DNA of 64,000 nucleotides from Chaetomium olivaceum (Eukaryota; Ascomycota; Sordariomycetes; Sordariales; Chaetomiaceae): NCBI GenBank assembly GCA_039881045.1, contig JAYWVB010000002.1, positions 1,054,001-1,118,000 of the forward strand, written 5' to 3'. How positions within the stretch are numbered: position 1 is the first letter of the stretch; each line of letters opens with the position of its first letter. Below are positions 55,421-64,000 of this stretch, in pieces. The notes beneath the pieces were generated by a model that searched no databases, was not told where the DNA came from, and saw only the letters and a program-made list of their open reading frames with translations. Made by a program: the position numbers and the translations under genes.

Positions 55421-57517
55421 CTAGCCAGTCCCGTTCGTCAATGGCACCAGGTGTTCAACACCGTTGTGGCTTGAATCTATCCTCCGACGCTTGAGGGTCG
55501 GCCGGCCGCTCTCGTCAAGGTTCCGTAGAAGCAAGCTCTGCATGCTCGCCACTTCAGACGTGTCAAACGATTTGGCCTCGGAAAAGCTGCCAGCCTTGCC
55601 TTTGAAATCCGCTAGCCGCCCTTCAAGCTCGTCGATGCGGGAGCCAAGTGTACCGACCACGGATTTCAAAAACTCAATGTCGGCATTGAGTTGACGCGCA
55701 CTTGGGTAGAAGTGCTCGAGATGTCCGATGATGTGCTCGGCCAGCGACTTGGTGGACAAGTTATTGAATTGGGAGTCCAACACCAGAAACGATTGCCGAA
55801 GCATCTCGACCTGCTTATTGAGATCTTCGCTGGCGATTTTTGAGACGTCCTTTGTGAGTCGGTTGATAGCGACCTTAGTCGCATCAAATTCGGATTTGAT
55901 TGAAGCAATGTCGGAGCTGATTGTGTCAAACTCCTCGGCTTTCGCCGCCTGCCTGTGTCCGGTGTCTGGGTTTGGGCTGGGGGCACTCTTGGAGGCCGCT
56001 TCAAGAGCTTTGATGCGCGCTTCGTGCTCTGTTGTAGCCTTTTGCGCCTCGTCCACCAACTGACCCAAATCCTCGCCCATCCCTTGAACATATTGTTGCA
56101 CTTGAGAAAACAAGGTTTCCTGTCTAGCGTCGACTTCCCGCAGCGAAATAGTGTGGTCCATCCTGGTTTGAAGGCTTGCCACCTTCGCTTGCAGGTCCGG
56201 GAAACCGATGGACACCGCCTCAGCCGCGCTGTCGAGCGCTTCGGTGTCAAGACTCGAAAGCTTTTCCTCATGCTCTCCAATCTTCCGAGCTTCGTCATCC
56301 ACTCGTCGGGTACAAACCATCAGATCGTTGCGGAGAGTGACGGTGTCTTGAGTTCTCTGAGCGAGTTGCTCAGTAAGCTCGCTTACCCGTTTCAAAAGGT
56401 TAGTAATATCGGCCTGTAAAGCCGAGCTTTCCTTCCGCACAAGTGCAGAGACCTCGGCAGTCGACATAGCCTCACGGCTCTTCGACTGCTGTTTGTCAAG
56501 CTCCGCACGGACTGCACGGACTTGCTCCTTCACCCCCTCGACCGACTCCTCGTTCACCCTCTTCATACTTTTAATTTCTTTGATTTCTTTCATCCCCTTG
56601 GCCATCTCTTTCATCTGTTCCCTCATCTGTTCTTTTATCTGCTCCTTCAGTTCCGCATGATGCTTCTCAAATTCAGCCTTGAAGTCGTCCCGCTCTTGCG
56701 AGTATTCAACCTCGAATTTGCGCAGTTTCGCTTTGAGCTCGGCTATTTCCGCCTGTTGCTTCGTTGACGTTTCTTGTTGTTGCGGGGAAAGGGTTGGAGT
56801 AGCTACCGTGACCTTGGTTTTGGGTTCGGAAAGACTTGATATGGCCTGCGCAATGGATCGGGCCGTGGCGTCTGCGGCGTCTTGGGCCTTCTGTATCTCT
56901 GCGTCGAGGAAACGCACGCGCTCGGCATACTTGACCCTATGCAGATTTTGGACCTCCGGTACAGAGGGAAATTCCGCATGCTTGATCATTGATTTTTCAT
57001 ACTCCGCCTGCCTTTGCTTGAAAACCTTGTCAAGCGGATCCCGCTCAGCCTTGAGCCGGGCCACGTTAACAATGGCCTCGTCGTGTTGTTTAAGCAAGCT
57101 AGCGAAGTTCTCGCATGCGGTGCTTCCGTCCGTAGCAGGGCTCTCTACGGGCGACCGAGATGTTGATGCTAGCTATGAGTCAGCAAGATGACATCCTTTT
57201 GCCTGGGGAAACATTCAAAAAGCGTCGAAGTATAATCAAGTATCAGAGAAGAGAGAATAAGAGATGAACCGACCTGTTCTGGTGCCCTGCTCAGATCGGG
57301 AAGAATTCACGGCGACTCGGGGGTTCGTGGCGGTATTTACTGAAGACGTGCTGCGAGAAGGCTCAGGTGGGTTACGCCGTTCTCTCGTGGACGCGCCCGG
57401 CTCTCGCCGGTACCTCTCGTCCTTGTAGGGATCCTGGCGGCGGTCCCGAGACTCAGAACCGCGCCGATCCTCTGTGGTAGGACGCCGGGAGTAGGCGTCC
57501 GATGATCTGTGCGACAT
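55421..57517 (-). CDS. uncharacterised coiled-coil protein
   Basis: Exons 57274-57517 and 55421-57168 sum to 664 codons, intact frame. The first 80 residues are Arg/Ser/Glu-rich and disordered (RRPTTEDRRGSESRDRRQ). Most of the rest is heptad-like and charged, with several long coiled coils (KAKLRKFEVEYSQERDDFKA, ELKEQIKEQMREQMKEMAKG, LKRVSELTEQLAQRTQDTV, SRIDELEGRLADFKG). A basic KRRRID motif near the end may be a nuclear signal. This layout suits a structural or spindle/chromatin-associated protein, but the family is not recognised. The splice donor is GTCGGT, a weak match. The start is divergent from RVB2, with 1.2 kb between. Confidence 0.75.
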
Positions 57518-58707
57518 GTTGATGTCCTGTCGTCGGACTGGATTCGGAACAAGCCGTCAATCTGACTTGGGGATCCCGCGCATTCCGCAGTCAAGCTGAA
57601 TGCCACGGTGTGGCGCGCTTATTGCGGCAGTATCCCGCGCCAGGCGCCTGACCACCAGAAATAGCGAGATGTGTGTGGAACGGAAACGATTCTCGCAAAG
57701 ATAAGATCTCGCTATATAAATCGTGACGTAAACACGCGCAAACGAAAAACTCTGTGAGTCGGTGTCCTTGCGAAACGAGACAGATATCTGCAACGTATCA
57801 AGAAATTTCTGATCAACGATGGTGTCGCGCCAGGTCTGCGGGCGGGAGACGGGGATTGCCCCACAGCTCGTGTGGCACGCGCGGATGTCGTGTAAAAGGA
57901 AGGAGCTGCTTTAGGCCGAAAATGAGATAGAGCGCGCCGATAAACCAGAATATGGGTTTGATCCCGGTGACTCAAGAACCGAACAGTTCGTAGCAAGAAT
58001 GACTGCCCAACAGCTGAAGGGCCAGGATGAAAGAAGAAGCAAGCTCCGTTTGGCGTTGGGGCGTTGGCTCGTCGCACACGAAGTTGGGAGTTATGGGCTA
58101 CCAGTGCAATCGATAAGGAAAGAGCGGTCGGTTGGGCTGAAGAGGCGCATATGCTGGCCAATGGCATTCCGTTCGGGTCGCTCCCCCTGCAGGGGATGGT
58201 TTGAAGATTGGGGACGAGACGCCATGTGTGTTTGTTTTACAGGTAGGTTACGGCGTAGTATACATTTCAATGTGTGGAGAGCGGGGGGCTCTAAAAAGGT
58301 TCTAACCAAGCTTATTTAGGCAGAAAGAACTCGATAATTGCTTCGTAAAAGTTGAATTCCGTACATTATGAAGCCCGAGTTCAGTCCCCAGAAGAATGTC
58401 CAAGGGGGGTGGCCCTAAGCGCGTTGATCCGCAGCTCCATTTGCGGAAATGGAGCTGGAAAGGAAGGCGCGCTGGGTGGCGTGGCCCTTTGTCGCGTTCT
58501 GGGCACTCATCCTGGGCTGTCATCCGCCACAGTTAATTCTCCACTGTGGCTTGAGCACCAGAAGTGCCAAGATTCCTTGCCATAACCAGAGCTCGGACTG
58601 GGTTCCTTTGCTACACTAGAATCTCTCGGCACTCTCTCGCCAAAATCGAGCCGCGTCCATCAGCGAGCAACTCGGACGTAACCGATTCCGAAAAACCACA
58701 ATTCAAA
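57518..58707. promoter_or_regulatory. divergent region, coiled-coil gene and RVB2
   Basis: About 1.2 kb between divergent starts, with no supported gene. No clear motif is seen apart from short AT-rich patches. Confidence 0.4.
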
Positions 58708-60264
58708 ATGGCTGCTGTGAGTCCAATAATTTCAAGGTGTCACTATTGAAGCATAGCAGAAATTAACATACTCCGATGCAGCCCGTTGTCACGATCTCCG
58801 AGAGCAAAGAGCTCCGGGGACTTAACCTGATCGCAGCACACTCGCACATTCGTGGGCTGGGTGTCGATGCCGACACTCTAGAGCCCAGAGCGGCGTCGCA
58901 AGGGCTGGTCGGGCAGGAAAAGGCCAGAAAGGCGGCTGCAGTTATCCTCGAGATGATCAAGCAGGGCAAGATTGCCGGTCGTGCCGTACTGATTGCTGGG
59001 CCCCCCAGGTATGTTGCGCTACCATCAAGAAGCTGGGAGCTCGCCGTTTCGTGTGCTGACCCGTGTTTTACAAATTTACAGTACCGGAAAAACAGCGATT
59101 GCCATGGGGATGGCTCAATCTCTGGGCCCCGATGTTCCCTTCACCACGCTCGCCGCGTCCGAAATCTTCTCCCTTGAAATGTCCAAGACCGAGGCCCTCA
59201 CCCAAGCCTTCCGGAAGTCGATCGGTGTAAGGATCAAGGAAGAGAGCGAGATAATGGAGGGCGAGGTGGTGGAAATCCAGATTGATCGAAGCGTGCTGGG
59301 CGGCGCCAAGCAAGGGAAACTTACAATCAAGACGACCGATATGGAAGCAATCTACGATATGGGAAGTAAGATGATTGACGCCATGACCAAGGAGCGCGTG
59401 ATGGCGGGTGATATTATCTCAATCGACAAGTCATCGGGGAAAATTACCAAGCTTGGCAGGTCATATGCCCGGTCCCGGGACTACGATGCAATGGGTGTCG
59501 ATACCAAGTTTCTGCAATGCCCCGACGGCGAGTTGCAAAAGCGCAAGGAGGTTGTACACACAGTGTCGCTGCACGAGATTGATGTCATCAACTCGCGCAC
59601 TCAGGGTTTCTTGGCCCTGTTCTCAGGCGACACGGGCGAGATCCGGAGCGAGATCCGGGACCAAATCAACACCAAGGTTGCCGAGTGGAAGGAGGAGGGC
59701 AAGGCAGAAATTGTCCCGGGAGTTCTTTTCATTGACGAGGTCCATATGCTCGACATTGAGTGCTATTCTTATGTCAACCGCGCTCTCGAGTCGGACTTGG
59801 CTCCGATCGTCATCATGGCCAGCAACCGAGGCCACTCCCGGATTCGGGGCACCGATTACAAGAGCCCGCACGGCCTGCCGCTCGATTTCCTCGACCGCGT
59901 TGCGATTATCAACACTCACTCTTATACTGGAGATGAGCTTCGTCAAATCCTCGCGATCCGTGCGCAGGAGGAGGAGGTTGATCTCACTCCAGACGCTCTT
60001 GCACTACTCACCAAGATCGGTCAAGAAGCAGGGCTCCGCTACGCAAGCAACCTGATCACCACGTCCCAGCTCATCTGCGCGAAGAGGCGCGCGAAGCAGG
60101 TCGTCGTAGAGGATGTACAGCGGAGCTTCAAACTGTTCTACGACCCTGCTAGGAGCGTCGGGTTTGTAGCCGAGTCGGAGAAGCGGCTGATAGGCGATGA
60201 CGGCGCCGTTGACTTTGTCGTAAAGACGAACGGTACTGCGGCCGAGACCATGGATACGAGCTAG
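58708..60264 (+). CDS. rvb2: RuvB-like AAA+ ATPase 2 (reptin, RVB2)
   Basis: Subunit of the RVB1-RVB2 ring in INO80, SWR1 and R2TP complexes. Three exons: 58708-58716 (MAA only), 58782-59008 and 59082-60264, 472 residues, intact frame. The N-terminus (RGLNLIAAHSHIRGLGVD, GLVGQEKARKAAAVILEMIK) is typical. Walker A (AGPPSTGKTAIAMGMAQ) is split by the second intron. Walker B is VLFIDEVHMLDIECYSYVN, with sensor 1 IVIMASNRG and the arginine-rich sensor region QEAGLRYASNLITTSQLI. The reptin-type sequence PFTTLAASEIFSLEMSKTEA and the domain II insertion (EIQIDRSVLGG) are present. RVB2 rather than RVB1 is chosen from the N-terminus and the SEIFSLEMSKTEAL stretch. Confidence 0.95.
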
Positions 60265-60451
60265 ATTGATGGAAGGGTAATCTTCGATTTTCTGGCGTTC
60301 TAGGAAGGGGGTAAAACTGTTTGGTTCACAGGGGTTTGGCGGGCTTTGATATCATGTGATGTAATGACTTGGAATAGTGCGGAAAGAGACTCGCAGCCGG
60401 CGAGCCTGCACCAGCTTGTCTCCCCAGCATGGCTGCCTCCTCATCGATGTA

Positions 60452-61920
60452 TTACACAAACGTAGCAACCCTCTCGTCCACCCACCCTCCCCCCCTGCCA
60501 GCCGAAACTCGACGCCCTCGCCAAAATAGCCAGCATCTTGCCATGCTTTCATAGTTGGACCGTCAAACGGGCCTTGCTTGGCAGCGTCGTCCCGTCCATC
60601 TGTCCAGCGGAACTCCCACATCTTGTCTTCCCCTAGTCCGCCGGTACCCTCGGCCTCGTCTAGTTCCGGTGGCTCCACCCAGGCTTCCCCCGTCTCATTG
60701 CGATACTCTCTGATGAGTCGCTCCCGTTCCCTATCATAAATATTGGGGTAGTCCCTCTGCATCAACTTATCTGCTGCATCGGCAATAGCATTGATTGCGT
60801 CCCTAATCTTGACCTGCTTCGGGTCTTCGGGCTCCTTTTCAGCATCCACGTCCATGGCATCCCCTCCGTTGTCGCCGTTACTCTTTGCCTTTGCCTTCTT
60901 CTGTTTCCACTTGGGTATTTTCTTGGACTTGTTATTTGTCTGGCTCTTTCTAAGCCTTGCCAGAGCATCCAAAACCGTCTCGCCTGGTTCTAGCCGGATG
61001 ATGAGCTCTTTGAACAGATCGCCCGTCAACAAGCTGTCGTTCTCACGCTGTTGCTTCCGCAGTTCAGCTTCGCGCTTATCGTGGGCCGCGGCCGCCTTCT
61101 TCATCTCTTTTTTGCTGATGCCCTCCAGCCAGCGGTCGTGCACAGCGTCAGCGTCGGCCACCTTCCGGACGAAGTTGCCTGCCTCGTCGAACGCGCCATC
61201 TTCCTGCTCCTCCCGCATGTTGAAGGCATCAATCTTGGGCGCGTGCTTCTTGAGGCCACCGAGGCCGACTTCTTCGTCCACGCCTTCTTCGGCGATGGCG
61301 AGCGCGACAACCTCTTCGTCGTCGTCTTCGTCGTCATCCTCGTCATTATCCGGCCTACCGTCTATCCGTACTATGCCGCCACTTTTGCTGGTCGTTTCCT
61401 GGCCTTCGATTTCCTTGTCGGCAAGGAAGCGGACTTGCTTATCCTTCTTTCCCGCCTTGCTGCCGCCCACCGCAAGGCTGTCTTCGGCATCGCCATCACC
61501 AAACATGTCCACTTCATCGTCCTCGTCATCTCCCCCGCCGGCGCTAGCCTTGGGATTGTAATTTTCTATCACCTCCCCAAAGTCCACGTCCTCAGCCTCC
61601 TTCCCCTTTTTGCCCCTGGCCTCGGCCCTTGTATTGAACGTTTCATTCTCGGAATCTGAGTCGTAACCGTCGATGTTCACCGCGCCGCGCTTTGTCGCCC
61701 TCCCAGAAGCGGCAATGACGTCTGCGTCAAGGACATTGTCGTTTTCGTCTTCGTCGTCTGCTGCGCTTGGCGCCAGCGCGGATGGGTTCCGGACATCGAA
61801 TTTGACCTTTTTGGATGTGGGGCCTCCCTCGACAGGCTCGTCGCGCTCTTCTCCATGATGGGCTCGTGCGAAAGCCTCCCCGGCCCGTTTGGGGCGCGCA
61901 GCCGAGAATCTGGATGACAT
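60452..61920 (-). CDS. GYF-domain U5 snRNP protein Lin1/CD2BP2, frame-broken at the end
   Basis: Spliceosomal protein of the U5 snRNP. Start at 61920 (MSSRFSAARPKRAGEAFARA); the open frame continues further upstream without good coding character. The N-terminal two thirds are acidic, with blocks GYDSDSENETFN, GGIVRIDGRPDN and EPGETVLDALARLRK. The GYF domain is at the C-terminus: KMWEFRWTDGRDDAAKQGPF, then MKAWQDAGYFGEGVEFRL. After GGWTRG the frame is probably off by one base in the C-run at 60469-60471; adding one gives VATFV and stop at 60452, total 490 codons. In the present frame it runs on to 60352 with an unlikely basic tail. Divergent from UFD1. Confidence 0.85.
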
Positions 61921-62619
61921 GGTGCCGTGATGAGCCTTTGAGGCGATATTTGGCCAGTGGAATTCCGGCAATGGAAAGCAAGGTGAACAAATTGAGGATG
62001 CTGCGCTGTGGCCAAGGAGCTTTGACGTCTGCTGTCGTGCATGGGCAGGCTGGGTGTGTGGCTGGAGCGAACTTGAAGATCGAGCAAAAAAGAAAAAAAA
62101 GGCCAAGAAAATCAGCCAAAAAGAAGAATGAAAAGGGGGAAAGAGACCCAAATAATAGAGGCCAAATGAAAGAAAAAACAAGAAGTTAAACGGTTTTTTT
62201 TTAGGCCCCAGATGACTTGTTTATTTCGTTTCCACGATCGAGCATCTGCTATTTTGCTACGGATAGCGTAGGTACACATAAGGGAGTTGCCCCAAAGCTC
62301 GCGCCACAGCTAGGTACCTATGGAGGACGCCGCAGAACAACCTGGAACCCCGCACAGTGCATTGAACAAGCTTCTTAGCACCTCTCTGGCCACTGGGGGC
62401 GTCCTTCGGCGCATGAGCCCAAGATGTCATCCTCTGCTGCCTTCCGGGCGAGTTACAAAACAACCTGGAAACCACACAAGTTTCGGCCAACCACGGCATT
62501 TGCGATGTAAAAGTCCACCTTACCTGATATCAACCCAGACTATCTCCCGTTTTCAATCTTCCATACTTTCGACCAACATCGAATAACTTTCTTATCGCAC
62601 CTGACCGTCGTTCAGAAAG
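61921..62619. promoter_or_regulatory. divergent promoter region, Lin1 and UFD1
   Basis: About 700 bases shared by two divergent housekeeping genes. T-rich and A-rich stretches lie near 62085-62205. No further gene is seen. Confidence 0.45.
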
Positions 62620-63829
62620 ATGGTGAGTTAGACCCCGCCTTTGACGATCTGCTCCTCCAAGATCGCATTGCTAAACCCACGAATACAGTTTAATCCTGCC
62701 GACTATCGCGGGAACCTTCGGGCTCCCCGCGCGCAGCGTTTCGACGAATATTATCGATGCTATCCCTTGGTCATGGCCCCCGGCGCCGAGCGCCCCGACC
62801 TCAACTACGGATCCAAGATCTTCCTCCCACCATCTGCCTTGGATAAGGTGTCAAGGATGCATGTTCAATGGCCTATTATGCTAGAACTGATCAACGGGGC
62901 GGCCGGGGGCAAACACACACATGCGGGCGTCCTCGAGTTCGTGGCGGAGGAGGGAAGAGCTTACATTCCGCAATGGGTATGCTAAGGGCTCCCCTTTGGC
63001 TCCGGCCAGACGTACTGACGGTTCGCAGATGATGCAATCACTTCAGCTCGATGTTGGCGACATGATCCAAGTCAAGACCACCTCCCTCGAACTTGCCAAG
63101 CTAGTCAAGCTACAACCTCAGTCCGTTAACTTCCTCGAGATCACCGACCCGCGTGCCGTCCTCGAAAAAGCCTTCCGAAACTTCGCGGCTCTAACCAAGG
63201 GCGATGTCTTCAACTTCGAATACAACGACGAGATCTACGACATGGCCGTTCTGGATGTGAAACCTGAGACTGCTAGAATGGGCGTCAGCATGATCGAGAC
63301 AGATGTGAGCGTCGACTTTGCCCCGCCAGTCGGCTATGTCGAGCCAGAGAGAGCGCCACGCGGCAGCGGCACCAGCACACCCCGCAGTGCAAGAGGTGCA
63401 GGTGGTGGTGGTGTGCCCCCTGGAGGATTACTCTATAACCAAGGCACCATGGCGCAGGCAATTAATTATGACTCGATTGCGCCGGGTTCAGCAGCATCTC
63501 TGGCAGGAAACTTTACGGGGGAGGGGCAACGGTTGAGTTCCAAGAAGTGCGGCAAGGCACCAACGCCGAAGCCCGCAACCCCTGTGGCCGGCACATCAAG
63601 CTCAGCCCAGGAAGCTGCAGTACCCATACGACGAAGCAACGGGCCCGCGCCCCTGCGTCTCCCTCCTAACAAACTCTTTCTGGGGTACGAAATCAAGCCG
63701 GTTAAGACCGCTGAGGATAAAGAAAGGGAGGCTGCGAACGCAAAGCAGCCTCACTTTGCAGGTCAAGGCCAGACATTGAGAGAGACCGCCAAGAAAAAGA
63801 ACGACAGTGACGATAAGGGTGGAAAATAG
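62620..63829 (+). CDS. ufd1: ubiquitin fusion degradation protein UFD1
   Basis: Cofactor of Cdc48/p97 together with Npl4; takes part in ER-associated and nuclear protein degradation. Exons: 62620-62622 (ATG only), 62689-62976 and 63029-63829, in total 364 codons, intact frame. The double-psi beta-barrel N-domain is clear: RFDEYYRCYPLVM, YGSKIFLPPSALDKVSRMHV, QWPIMLELIN, HAGVLEFVAEEGRAYIPQW, MMQSLQLDVGDMIQVKTTSL, LVKLQPQSVNFLEITDPRAV and RNFAALTKGDVFNFEYNDEI. The C-terminal part is Pro/Gly-rich with a second Cdc48/Npl4-interaction segment (PLRLPPNKLFLGYEIKPV). The family call is not in doubt. Confidence 0.95.
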
Positions 63830-64000
63830 GTGCACGGCCGGGGAAAGGCTGCATCAGGGTCACAAGTTACGTGTATTAGACCGGGACAACATCCTTCCTA
63901 TGACCAATTTGATTGGCGTTGAGTAGATCTGTCGAGGGCTTTCTCGAATTTGCGGCAAGAGCCGGAAACTCCACCGAGAGACGGGAAGTCTAGGGGTTGA

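Noticed and set aside
61921..62181. N-terminal extension of Lin1 with a Phe-rich hydrophobic stretch
   Set aside because: Low-complexity leader sequence; the conserved start MSSRFSAARPKR at 61920 fits the nuclear role.
1..64000. CRISPR arrays, phage, bacterial operons or transposase genes
   Set aside because: None seen; the sequence is eukaryotic with spliced genes.

Overview
The window looks like nuclear DNA of a filamentous ascomycete, most likely a sordariomycete (Sordariales-like). Genes are spliced with short GT-AG introns, coding sequence is GC-rich, 5S rRNA genes sit singly among protein genes, and the gene set is typically fungal (Byr4, mS33, Get5, Lin1, RVB2, UFD1, cofilin, mitochondrial HSP60). 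No species can be named from the sequence.

Layout. 0-16 kb: a frame-broken acyl-CoA-binding protein, a repeat-like stretch, an RNase III with dsRBD, mitoribosomal mS33, a PUF RNA-binding protein, a mitochondrial SelO-type AMPylase, an aldo/keto reductase, two 5S rRNA genes of different sequence type and an XRCC4-like protein. 18-31 kb: Byr4/Bfa1, Get5, cofilin, HSP60 and an uncharacterised fungal protein. 32-49.4 kb: an unusual cluster of small spliced genes that all begin with a Myb/SANT-like DNA-binding domain. 51-64 kb: two large uncharacterised proteins (one Arg-rich, one coiled coil), RVB2, the GYF-domain U5 snRNP protein Lin1/CD2BP2 and UFD1.

The most interesting region is the Myb-like cluster. 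Four genes of one type (32172-32963 minus, 35372-36473 plus, 44623-46091 plus, 47349-49404 plus) flank a minus-strand group of a second type (38552-42585). In that second group five short exons (ends at 42585, 40358, 39964, 39556, 39195) each start with ATG, encode the first 46-50 residues of a Myb-like fold and stop at the same point in the domain with a phase-2 splice donor. Only the first (42585) and the last (39195) have a clear own second exon. The middle ones sit head to tail upstream of the second exon at 38665-38916 and could splice into it, like a variable-first-exon array. This is an inference that RNA data could settle.

A second theme is frame breaks. In at least ten otherwise well conserved genes, exon lengths sum to a multiple of three only if one or a few bases are added or removed, usually in C or G runs. 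HSP60, which is essential, is among them, so uncorrected sequencing or assembly indels are the simplest cause. I therefore annotate these as genes, not pseudogenes, and mark each break.
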